Source: Promethearchaeota archaeon
GTDB taxonomy: Archaea > Asgardarchaeota > Lokiarchaeia > Sigyniarchaeales > SOKP01
Direction of reading: 5' to 3'
Assembly (NCBI GenBank): GCA_008080735.1
Contig: SHMW01000027.1
Span: 1-35,239, forward strand
DNA length: 35,239 nucleotides
Each line of letters begins with the position of its first letter. Positions within the stretch are counted from its first letter, which is position 1. Under the pieces are notes generated by a model. It had not been told where the DNA came from. It saw only the letters and a program-made list of their open reading frames with translations, and made no database searches. The translations under genes were made by a program, and so were the position numbers. Shown in pieces: positions 16,801 to 23,915 of this stretch.

Positions 16801-17475
16801 TCTGGTTTGCTTTAGCTCAATACTTTTGGAAGAGGCAAGATATTTCCCATATTTTTCAACATCTACCTTAGCCATTCCCAATCCATTATCAAATACTTCA
16901 AATTTATAACTCATAACATTTTTAGCATCTATTTCTCCAGTTAATAGTGAATGTGCTTCTGATTCTGTCAATCTCATAATAACAATGGGCTCTTTATCAA
17001 TAATTTTTATATTATTGACTGGCGCTATTAAACTTTCCATGTCTCTTATAAGATTTTTTACTTCAATTTCTTCAATCTCTTCCTTTTTTTTAGGCTTCGG
17101 TTCTTCTTTCTTGGGTTTTTCTCCCTTTGGCTTTTCTTCCAAAATGCTTTTTGATTGTGGGCGTATCTCCCCTAATAAGGTTCGTTTAGCCTCATCATCA
17201 AGTTCATGAGAATCCTCCTCCTCAACTTCTTTTTGGAGAACCGAAAAGTTCTCTAAAAAGATTTCCTGATCTAATGTGTATGCTATACTAGAATCTTCCT
17301 TCTTAAGTTCTGACCATTGGAATGTTTCTATTGCGTCAAGAGCATTATCTAAGAATTCTGCGGCATATTGTGCATGCTTCCAATATCCGAACTCAAACCC
17401 AACTAATTGGGTTCTTTTGCGCATGAACTGTGCGATAGTACCTTGTGTTATCCGTCCTTCCTCTTCAGTAGTCAT
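13843..17475 (-). CDS. top6B: DNA topoisomerase VI subunit B, enlarged, with SAP-like repeats
   Basis: The GHKL ATPase subunit that drives the topo VI strand-passage gate. At 1210 residues it is about twice the usual 530-650. Visible parts: the N box EFLDNALDAIE (40-50); an acidic/lysine-rich insertion (about 55-165); G1 DNGLGM (196-201); G2 GSQGFGAPSAF (226-236); the H2TH region (about 370-405 and onward) with an inserted charged coiled coil (about 455-540). The MSPPTD segment (579-584) and a transducer domain with the switch lysine in WKNY (781-784) follow. Then come three SAP/HeH-like modules starting at 938, 1004 and 1070, separated by Glu/Lys linkers, and a C-terminal winged-helix-like end (about 1150-1210). 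It starts at ATG 17475 with GGAGGAATAAGG upstream. The catalytic core looks intact, so the extensions are probably DNA- or partner-binding add-ons. Confidence 0.95.
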   Translation of the reverse strand: MTTEEEGRITQGTIAQFMRKRTQLVGFEFGYWKHAQYAAEFLDNALDAIETFQWSELKKEDSSIAYTLDQEIFLENFSVLQKEVEEEDSHELDDEAKRTLLGEIRPQSKSILEEKPKGEKPKKEEPKPKKKEEIEEIEVKNLIRDMESLIAPVNNIKIIDKEPIVIMRLTESEAHSLLTGEIDAKNVMSYKFEVFDNGLGMAKVDVEKYGKYLASSKSIELKQTRGSQGFGAPSAFSDSQNTTGKPIVAVSKTADNLYATASEFFTTSKNEKRYVVHPTEIDVPFLHGTYIKLNYLNIKYVRGYVDTYVKETALMNPHVTIIYIDPYDEEYIFPRKVSSFPAEPKYAKPHPSSTNIGDLQDLLGKSEHLSLTSFLQDNFVRMSYNTAKEVVELAERDLQDKLNLLILDTGFLKKVKKKSDDIYFLRYEKRVYGRSSRPRDKLIVYEVKSDEIKEQYWNEIEKYQDLNDEIDEITDKIKKFKTKIQKADTKKEQRKIKRDVRKLRRKIDAIRDDKDSLRANLNKIFKDQKTGLEEIKTKKKVRDFEDLVEEVKISDARPQDLTNDQFNSLFFAFKSVKYMSPPTDTVVPVGDVVLENTLIKELGLKVSENLDDFGTPVEDLKTSTRSALKRKKQRLLGENPEISEEDLENTELTDKELIEFNSKILSQFLLENDNFEPEGYSQDLHSLLELSETSEEIDYKQVFEYFVENFTREDDFVAAETRDPTSGKGLAYIVEGVLAYANKLEVPKRSRDVLSRFVNRTPKLRDTADCAITKAVQAVNWKNYNLDSFDNGLPKGPIKLLVNVSGPYVHLMFKSQSKNALADDEDLINEIKYCLEAIGRRLRVYLNRRAKIRKKEKRANLIEKYIPKFVSSLYNIAQEGSNYKDEISKEELEKLMKTPIRKERPQISEDLREKISKKRKIKKEREKEIIDVENLEDYTVKELKGIADKKDVDLPSRARKAEIIDTIEDSIELKEEKEEKKKEKEKEREEEKKEEVDFENLDDYTVKELKSIADKKDVDLPSRARKAEIIETIEDSIELKEEKEEKKKEKEKEREEEKREEIDFENLDDYTVKELKSIADKKDVDLPSRARKAEIIETIQIAVGVKEKEKEKEKVVEKPQKITKEKRKKKVKAPPMPSKTRQQKLPVITNEAILEALEENKWQNIQDLIFKMRIKDMLDARLLQVKLKELERKEKVVVKSNKGKKFWKLN
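14180..14690 (-). repeat. Three tandem 198-bp repeats encoding SAP/HeH-like modules
   Basis: Inside top6B a coding unit recurs with an exact 198-bp (66-codon) period. The same 20-mer beginning tatttctgct is found at 14191, 14389 and 14587. Each unit encodes YTVKELK, then IADKKDVDLPSRARKAEII, and a Glu/Lys-rich linker. The two 3'-most modules (starting at 1004 and 1070) are almost identical, linkers included; the one starting at 938 has a few changes (G for S, D for E) and a different preceding segment. The fixed period and near-identity suggest recent in-frame duplication or ongoing homogenisation by recombination. Confidence 0.92.
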
Positions 17476-17753
17476 TATTTAAAACCTTATTCCTCCAATA
17501 TATCAAAAGAGTTTATCATCTAGAAAATAAAAGAAATCATATATTAATATGTTAAATGCCCCATTAATATGGGATTTTATAATAGGGGTATGAATACACA
17601 TTTATAAACTCAACTTTCTATAATAAATCTGGAACTAGCTTCAGTTATTAGAAAAACTGATTTATTATTTAAATCTTTTCTTTCATAAAGTTTATAAGAA
17701 GTGATGTTGAAATTCTCCAATTAGTCCAACAGAAAAAACCTATTATCGAAATT

Positions 17754-19025
17754 TCACATATCTTTGATTCTATAATTCTCTAACGCAATATCAATGATTT
17801 TGGAAGCAACATATCTCTTACTATGCTTAGATACGTGGGTTGTATGTTTTTCTTTGTCGATGATATAGACTTCGTTCTCGCTGCTTTCAAAGCCAACATC
17901 TTCTCGCCCAACATCATTAGCTACTATTAAATCAGCATCTGACTTCTGAAGCCGTGCATAGGCTCTGTCAATTAATTCAGTTCTGGAGACGTTCGTCTCG
18001 GCTTTGAAAGCTACAACAAATACATCCTTATTGACATCTCTGGCTTTATCAATGATTTTAGGAGTTAATCTCATATTTACCTGTAATTCCTTTACTTTAT
18101 CAGAGGAGATTTTCCCTTCTATACAATCAATTGGAGAATAATCGCTGATTGCAGCTGCGCAGATAAACATATCATAAGTATTATCATTAAGTTCCTTATT
18201 TACTGTATTGATAAAATCATCTGTGGAAATTACATTTTTAACATTAAGATAATCTGGAACTTCAACGGAACTCTTTCCGTTAACAAGCAAGACATCAGCA
18301 CCTCTAGCTGATGCTTCTTTCGCCAACTCAATACCCATTCTTCCCGATGAATCGTTAGAAACAAACCGTATTTCGTCGATATATTCTCTCGTGGGTCCCG
18401 CAGTTACCAAAATTTTCTTTCCATCGAGATCTTTCTTGGCAACAAGGATATCGATTGTTCTATCGATGATATCATCAATACGTGCGATCTTAGCTTTACC
18501 CTCCGCGATTCTTGGTCCGAGTATCTCAACACCATATTTTCTTAACTTGGTCATATTCTCTTTTAGAATGGGGTGTCGAAACATCGATTCGTGCATCGCA
18601 GGGACAACAATTATAGGAATAGATGAACCAAAAGCAGTGGTTACGACAGTAGTTACCGGAGTATCGTCTATTCCATTAGCAATTTTTGATATGGTATTGG
18701 CAGTGGCAGGACAAACCAATATTAAGTCTGCTTGGCCTACCGCTCTTGGTCTTTCTCCCGCTAGATAGACATGTTCAACGTTTCCAGTTAATTTTGTAAT
18801 CGCGGGATTACCAGTTGCCCAATGTATCATCTGAGGAGTGATTAATTCTGTAGCCGCATGTGTCATAACACCAATCACTTCCGCCCCCCTTCTCATTAAT
18901 TCACGTGCGATAATTGGTGCGCTAATTATCGCCACACTACCTGTCAAACACATGCAAACAGTCTTTCCCCTGAGCAGAGTTCCTTCAGATTCTTGAATAT
19001 CCTTTGATGGATGCTTAAATTCCAT
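17754..19025 (-). CDS. coaBC: Bifunctional CoaBC (phosphopantothenoylcysteine synthetase/decarboxylase)
   Basis: A 423-residue fusion of two steps of coenzyme A synthesis. The CoaC half (about 1-190) is an FMN-dependent decarboxylase with GSVAIISAPI, the catalytic His in NVEHVYLAG, ATANTISKIANGI, and the substrate-clamp motif as PAMHESM. Bacterial Dfp proteins have Asn where this has His. The CoaB half (about 200-423) is the ligase with VTAGPTREYIDEIRFVSN and SSGRMG, the nucleotide-binding signature, and AAISDY. Length and order are standard for archaeal CoaBC. It starts at ATG 19025. It is followed in the same direction by top6B after 278 nt, so it is probably a separate unit. Confidence 0.96.
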   Translation of the reverse strand: MEFKHPSKDIQESEGTLLRGKTVCMCLTGSVAIISAPIIARELMRRGAEVIGVMTHAATELITPQMIHWATGNPAITKLTGNVEHVYLAGERPRAVGQADLILVCPATANTISKIANGIDDTPVTTVVTTAFGSSIPIIVVPAMHESMFRHPILKENMTKLRKYGVEILGPRIAEGKAKIARIDDIIDRTIDILVAKKDLDGKKILVTAGPTREYIDEIRFVSNDSSGRMGIELAKEASARGADVLLVNGKSSVEVPDYLNVKNVISTDDFINTVNKELNDNTYDMFICAAAISDYSPIDCIEGKISSDKVKELQVNMRLTPKIIDKARDVNKDVFVVAFKAETNVSRTELIDRAYARLQKSDADLIVANDVGREDVGFESSENEVYIIDKEKHTTHVSKHSKRYVASKIIDIALENYRIKDM

Positions 19026-19174
19026 TATCTTCGAGATGATAAGTTTTATTTATATCCTATTAAATAGTGTAATAAATTAAAAATATTATATTTTCCTTTT
19101 TATCGATTCAGATCAAAAAGCATAGGATGTAGTTTATCTCAAAGTTTTAATATCTTCTAAAAGGATGAAAATAT

Positions 19175-19474
19175 ATGAAGAAGGAAAAAAAAGTAGTGGA
19201 AGTTACGGGAATTTGGAAATTTTTACACCATCTTCTTTCTGGGGCGATCATCCTTATTGAGGGAATTCTCCTCTTGGTTTTTAGTGAAAACCTTATATTT
19301 AGTATGATCTTTATTTTTGTTGGCGCCTTTCTTTTTATTGACGACCTATTAGCAGAAACAATTGATATATCAATTTTTACTAACATTCATTCTAATCCGA
19401 AAAAATTAAAAATCGCGGGGTTGTTATTCTTCATATTTATGGAAATTATATTTATCTCAATTCTGGTTTTTTAA
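19175..19474 (+). CDS. Small three-helix membrane protein
   Basis: A 99-residue protein that I do not recognise. A short basic N-terminus (MKKEKK) is followed by three hydrophobic stretches: about residues 21-37 (SGAIILIEGILLLVF), 41-60 (IFSMIFIFVGAFLFIDDLL) and 78-99 (LFFIFMEIIFISILVF). The positive-inside rule puts the N-terminus in the cytoplasm. It begins at ATG 19175 with AAAAGGA about ten bases upstream. The last 18 nt overlap the end of the opposite-strand radical SAM gene. The hydrophobicity pattern makes it more credible than the antisense frame across the same bases. No function can be assigned. Confidence 0.6.
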   Translation: MKKEKKVVEVTGIWKFLHHLLSGAIILIEGILLLVFSENLIFSMIFIFVGAFLFIDDLLAETIDISIFTNIHSNPKKLKIAGLLFFIFMEIIFISILVF

Positions 19475-20929
19475 CTGATTCGCAGAGCTGAGCTCATTAT
19501 ACCAGTTACTATAAAATTGTTTCCAAGTTGCCAAATCTCTGAAGTTGCTAAATTTGAAGATCTTTAGAATTGATATATAGTTTTCTTTATAATCATATAG
19601 AAGATCTTTTAGAGAATACTTATGAGAGCATTTTCTCAAAACAGACAATTTAAATTGGTTCTTTTTGGATTCCCACCATCGTTTATTGAATTCTGAACCA
19701 TATAATTCCTCATATTTCTTCATATTATGAAATGCGGGCGTATTAGGATAACAAGCAAACAAGGACGGACTTATTTGAATATTTTCATGGGACGCATTTT
19801 CCTCAAGAAATTTAAAAGTATTATTGAATGATTTTTTATCTTCGCCTGGGAATCCACATAAAACATTCAATCTACAATAATTTAACTCATATTCTGTATA
19901 TTTTTGTATTATTTTTTCTGCCATTTCTAAATAATAATTTGGATTTCGAGTTTTATTCATCTCAACCAAAAGACTCTTGTCCGCAGATTCAAGCCCATAA
20001 CCAATAATCAATTTACTGATTTTGATTTTATTTAAAATGGATAAATCTGATGCAATAGTCTCTATACGTGATTGGCAAGAAAAGTTAATAGACTCTTGTA
20101 ATTGTTGCTTTATGATGTAATCAAGTATTTTCTCCTTAATAGGGATACTAAAGAATGCCTGATCAGCAAAGCTAATTTTTGGGTACTTTTTATTCTGATT
20201 GAGAACAACTTGAACCAATTCATCAAACACATTTTTGAAATGTTCAAAAGAATAGACTCTAAATCGATAATTGATTGAGCAAAAGGTACATTGGTAAGGA
20301 CATCCCCTCGAAGTATAAAGATCGAATTTATATTTATCAAAATAAGGATACTTATTTAGATAAAGGTTATAATCTGGAGGAGGTAGTTCATTTACATCAA
20401 TATATCGCTTTTCCCTAAAAATCTGGGTTTCTCGGGACTTTTTGGTGGTTATATTCTCATTTTTTGAAAGATACTTTGATAATATAAGTTCAGCTTCATT
20501 GATTATAATATAATCAAAAGGGGAATTTTTAAATGTGAAGTCGTGAGGATTTGCTGAAGGATGATATCCCCCCACAAAAACATTCTTGTCTCTGTAAGAT
20601 TTTTTAATAATTTCCGCAATTATTTTCGTTTGCAAGTATTGGAAAGAGGTATAGCAGCTTATTCCAATATTTTTAAAATTTTGAATTGCAGCACTTTCTA
20701 GCACTTTCTCACAGTGTTGCTCAAATTTGTAAAGATCGTTTGATTGGGGATTCCATTTTGAATCTCTCTCTTCTTCAATACGCATATCAATAATATCTGT
20801 TTCTATTTTATTTCGCTCTTTTAAATAGGATGAAATCTGAAGGGACCCTAATGGTAGATCATTGTAATAGAGAAGTTTCTGATAGGGTTCTATATTGAAG
20901 AATCCGGGAATTATGAACAAGAAATTCAT
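19457..20929 (-). CDS. B12-binding-type radical SAM protein
   Basis: A 490-residue member of the radical SAM superfamily with an N-terminal cobalamin-binding-like domain. The [4Fe-4S] cluster motif CPYQCTFC (CxxxCxxC) lies in TSRGCPYQCTFCSIN, about residues 207-221. The N-terminal part has PLGSLQISSYLKER and GGYHPSANP, as found in BchE/methyltransferase-like class B enzymes, but no clear DxHxxG B12-ligand motif. Downstream motifs (IGYGLESADKSLL and CGFPGEDKKSF) are those of the SAM-radical barrel. Likely reactions are methylation or another carbon-centred radical reaction on an unknown substrate. It is divergent from lysX with a 108-nt gap. Nothing nearby identifies the substrate. Confidence 0.87.
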   Translation of the reverse strand: MNFLFIIPGFFNIEPYQKLLYYNDLPLGSLQISSYLKERNKIETDIIDMRIEEERDSKWNPQSNDLYKFEQHCEKVLESAAIQNFKNIGISCYTSFQYLQTKIIAEIIKKSYRDKNVFVGGYHPSANPHDFTFKNSPFDYIIINEAELILSKYLSKNENITTKKSRETQIFREKRYIDVNELPPPDYNLYLNKYPYFDKYKFDLYTSRGCPYQCTFCSINYRFRVYSFEHFKNVFDELVQVVLNQNKKYPKISFADQAFFSIPIKEKILDYIIKQQLQESINFSCQSRIETIASDLSILNKIKISKLIIGYGLESADKSLLVEMNKTRNPNYYLEMAEKIIQKYTEYELNYCRLNVLCGFPGEDKKSFNNTFKFLEENASHENIQISPSLFACYPNTPAFHNMKKYEELYGSEFNKRWWESKKNQFKLSVLRKCSHKYSLKDLLYDYKENYISILKIFKFSNFRDLATWKQFYSNWYNELSSANQLKNQN

Positions 20930-21037
20930 AAAAATTCCAAATTAAATTAATTTAATATGTACTACTAAGATAGCTATATTATAATCTAATCTATTAAAAC
21001 CGCAATAATTAATTACTAAGAATATAGATAATGACTA

Positions 21038-21907
21038 ATGAAGGTAGGAATATTACATAATCGAGTTACTTGGGAAATAAAACGACTAATTGAGGAATTG
21101 GAAAAATCCAATATTGCATTTGAAATAATTAACAATCAGAATATTTATTTTAGATTATCGAAAGAGAAAGATTTGGAGTTCCAATTTGATTTAATTCTAG
21201 AGCGTTCCTTAAGTTATTTTCGGGGATTATATTCTTGCGCGATACTTGAAACTAAAGGATATAAGGTTTTAAATAATTTTGAATGTTTAAACATAACCGG
21301 AAATAAATTATTAACTTCTTTAAAGCTTATAGAGAATAATATTCCAACGCCAAACACTTATTTCGCATTTAAGGAGGATGCTTCAATGCAAGCGATTGAT
21401 GAGGGGCTCCATTATCCCGCAATAATAAAACCAATAATTGGTTCCTGGGGCCGCTTAATTGCCAAATTAGAAGATCAAAATAGTGCTCGGAGTAATTTAG
21501 AATGTAGAGAAACCATGGGGAATATACTACAAAAACAATATTATCTTCAAGAATACCTATCATCAACAGATCCAAAATCTCCCACGGATATAAGAGTTTT
21601 TGTTGTTGGTGATGATTGTGTAGCGGCTATGGGGCGCTATAACCCAGAGGAGGATTTCAGAAGCAATATCGCACTTGGGGGAACTGCGAAGAAAGAAGAA
21701 ATAACAGACGAGATTCGAAAGATTAGTTTAAATGCCAGTAAAGCGGTAAATGGAGAGATAGTAGGAGTTGATCTTATGGTAAAGAATGGGAAATTTTATG
21801 TGATAGAAGTTAATGGAACGCCCCAATTTAGAGCAGTCAGCAAGGCTAGTAAAATCAATGTGGCAAATAAAATTGTTGATTATATAATTAGGAATTATAA
21901 AAAATAG
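21038..21907 (+). CDS. lysX: LysX/ArgX-type ATP-grasp ligase (LysW-amino acid ligase)
   Basis: A 289-residue RimK-like ATP-grasp enzyme, predicted to join the alpha-amino group of 2-aminoadipate (or glutamate) to the C-terminal Glu of the carrier protein LysW. ATP-grasp features are seen: the YPAIIKPIIGSWGRL lysine strand, the QEYL linker, the DIRVFVVGD strand, and the Mg-binding VDLMV...FYVIEVNGTP end. RimK proper is excluded because of the neighbours: lysZ and lysK follow at 12 nt and with an 8-nt overlap. It starts at ATG 21038. A TATA-like run lies at 20975-20985. The substrate choice, aminoadipate for lysine or glutamate for ornithine/arginine, cannot be read with certainty. Confidence 0.87.
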   Translation: MKVGILHNRVTWEIKRLIEELEKSNIAFEIINNQNIYFRLSKEKDLEFQFDLILERSLSYFRGLYSCAILETKGYKVLNNFECLNITGNKLLTSLKLIENNIPTPNTYFAFKEDASMQAIDEGLHYPAIIKPIIGSWGRLIAKLEDQNSARSNLECRETMGNILQKQYYLQEYLSSTDPKSPTDIRVFVVGDDCVAAMGRYNPEEDFRSNIALGGTAKKEEITDEIRKISLNASKAVNGEIVGVDLMVKNGKFYVIEVNGTPQFRAVSKASKINVANKIVDYIIRNYKK

Positions 21908-21919
21908 AGGTTCATAGTT

Positions 21920-22747
21920 ATGATTGTTGTAGTGAAGATCGGAGGAGCCTTAATCGCGGAAAATTTTGATAATGTGGTAAATGATATTACTAATATTCAT
22001 CAAAATCATAGTGATAAATATAAGTTGGTCATTGTTCATGGGGGTGGACCGCAGATTAATGAGTTATTACGGCAAATGAATAAAGAACCTAAATATTTCA
22101 AGACACCTTCTGGATTTAGAACAAGATATACAGATCAAGAGGCAATAGACGTTGCCATTATGACCTTAGGAGGTAAAAATAATAAGCGTTTGGTTGAGGC
22201 TCTCCAAAAAAGGGATATTAATGCGTTTGGATTCACAGGGATTGATGGAGGTATCATTGAAGCAAAGAGAAAGGAAAAAATACTCGTAATGATAAATGAT
22301 AAACGTATTATGAAACATGGTGAATATTCTGGCAAAGTAAAAAGTGTGCACACAGAATTATTGCAATATCTACTTGAAATGAATTATCTTCCGGTAATTG
22401 GCTCATTAGGAAAAAGTGAGAAGGGAGAGATCGTAAATTTAGACGGGGATAGAGCAGCTAGCTATATTGCGAATGCATTAGGAGCAGAAATCTTAATAAG
22501 TTTGACAGATGTAGAGGGCATTTACAAGGATTTCGAAGATAAGAATTCCTTGATTCAAAATATAAAAAGATATCAATTAGAACATCTTATGGAGCAATTG
22601 GCGGGGGGAATGAAGAAAAAAGCTTATGCGGCATTAGAGGCTTTAGATATGAAAATTCAAACAGTTATTATTAGTTCTGGATTAGGCGATAATCCAATAT
22701 ATAATGCTTTGGAAAAAGAGACAGGAACAGTGATTTCGAATGAATGA
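21920..22747 (+). CDS. lysZ: LysZ/ArgB-type [LysW]-aminoadipate/glutamate kinase
   Basis: A 275-residue amino-acid kinase-family enzyme that phosphorylates the side-chain carboxylate of LysW-bound aminoadipate or glutamate. Family motifs are VVKIGGALI (ATP phosphate-binding lysine), VHGGGPQI, TLGGKNNKRLV, VNLDGDRAASYIA, SLTDVEGIYKD and GGMKKKAYAA. Close homologues include N-acetylglutamate kinase (ArgB). The operon with lysX and lysK argues for the LysW-linked version. Start ATG 21920 has a GAGGT ribosome-binding site 8 nt upstream. The end overlaps lysK by 8 nt (ATGAATGA), suggesting translational coupling. Confidence 0.9.
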   Translation: MIVVVKIGGALIAENFDNVVNDITNIHQNHSDKYKLVIVHGGGPQINELLRQMNKEPKYFKTPSGFRTRYTDQEAIDVAIMTLGGKNNKRLVEALQKRDINAFGFTGIDGGIIEAKRKEKILVMINDKRIMKHGEYSGKVKSVHTELLQYLLEMNYLPVIGSLGKSEKGEIVNLDGDRAASYIANALGAEILISLTDVEGIYKDFEDKNSLIQNIKRYQLEHLMEQLAGGMKKKAYAALEALDMKIQTVIISSGLGDNPIYNALEKETGTVISNE

Positions 22748-23903
22748 AGAAGCGATCAAATTTCTAAAATCATGTATAGACATTTATAGTCCCTCTGGAA
22801 AAGAAGAAATATATTCAAAATTCTTAGCGAAATATTTAGAAAAGTACAATTTTAAGGTTGATTTCGATAATGTTGGAAATCTTATAGCAGAAAAAGGAGA
22901 AGGAAAGCCAGTAATATTATTTAGCTCCCATATGGATACAATTCCCGGGGAATTACCTATTAGAAAAAAAGAGGGAAAGATTTATGGACGAGGAGCCGTC
23001 GATTGTAAGTCTTCTTTAGCTGCGATGGTGTATGCATTGAGTCAATTTGATTTTAGTAAGGATATCTCGGGAAAAGTGATTTTTTCAGGTATCGTTAGAG
23101 AAGAGGACAGTCTCGTGGGAATCAAAGAGTTTGTAAAAGCAAATATTCATCCTGATTTCGCGATTTTTGGAGAACCTACTAAAATTAATCAAATCTGTAT
23201 TGGATACAAGGGGAGATTGTGTATTGGATTTAGAGTATTATCTAAAATGGGTCATGTTGCTAGCTCTTGGGAATATGTAAATGCGATCGAAATATGTATG
23301 GAAATTTGGAATATAGTTAAACTAACTTGTTGGGATTTAACGGAAAAACATAAATCCACCTATAATAAAAAAACAAAATACTTTGATAAAATTATTCCAA
23401 ATTTAACAGTGATCAACGGAGGTAATCTGACAAATTGCGTCCCGTCTGAGTGTGTTATCCAAGTGGATATAAGATTTCCTCCTTATATTGATTCAAGTCA
23501 GATACTTAATGAAATGAGGTCCAGAATTCTTGAGTTTCAAAATTTATATGAAACGCAACACCAAGTTAAGATAAAAATTCAAGAACATATTTCCAGTTTG
23601 GTGGAGGGTTTTGAAATAAAAAAGAATGAGTCCATTATTGGAGCCTTGAGATGGGCGATCTATAACACGATAAATGAGAAACCGATTCTGATCAAAAAAA
23701 CCGGAACGACCTTTATAAATAATATCGGAATCGCATTCGATATCCCTTCCATAACATACGGGCCAGGAGATCCTAAATTAGAGCATACAGATTTAGAATT
23801 TATTGAAATTGAGGAATATCTTAAGTGTATAGAAATTTATAAAAAATTTCTTACAAAATTCTACAAGATATATGAAAGAAAACAAGAGAAATTGAAGATC
23901 TGA
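22740..23903 (+). CDS. lysK: LysK-type [LysW]-lysine/ornithine hydrolase (M20 family)
   Basis: A 387-residue M20 metallopeptidase, predicted to release lysine or ornithine from LysW. The dizinc site is visible: the His and Asp of SSHMDT, the Asp of GRGAVDCKSS, the Glu pair of REEDS, the Glu of EPTK, and the C-terminal His of LEHTD. It is somewhat longer than typical LysK (about 350), with extra residues mostly in the lid domain. The alternatives are other M20 deacylases such as ArgE or DapE. Its place as the last gene after lysX-lysZ decides for LysK. It converges on the SWIM-protein gene with a 12-nt gap. Confidence 0.87.
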   Translation: MNEEAIKFLKSCIDIYSPSGKEEIYSKFLAKYLEKYNFKVDFDNVGNLIAEKGEGKPVILFSSHMDTIPGELPIRKKEGKIYGRGAVDCKSSLAAMVYALSQFDFSKDISGKVIFSGIVREEDSLVGIKEFVKANIHPDFAIFGEPTKINQICIGYKGRLCIGFRVLSKMGHVASSWEYVNAIEICMEIWNIVKLTCWDLTEKHKSTYNKKTKYFDKIIPNLTVINGGNLTNCVPSECVIQVDIRFPPYIDSSQILNEMRSRILEFQNLYETQHQVKIKIQEHISSLVEGFEIKKNESIIGALRWAIYNTINEKPILIKKTGTTFINNIGIAFDIPSITYGPGDPKLEHTDLEFIEIEEYLKCIEIYKKFLTKFYKIYERKQEKLKI

Positions 23904-23915
23904 GCATAATTCTTA

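Noticed and set aside
19147..19386. Minus-strand frame opposite the small membrane protein
   Set aside because: The plus-strand frame has a clear three-helix membrane pattern and an upstream AAAAGGA, so the antisense frame is more likely a shadow.
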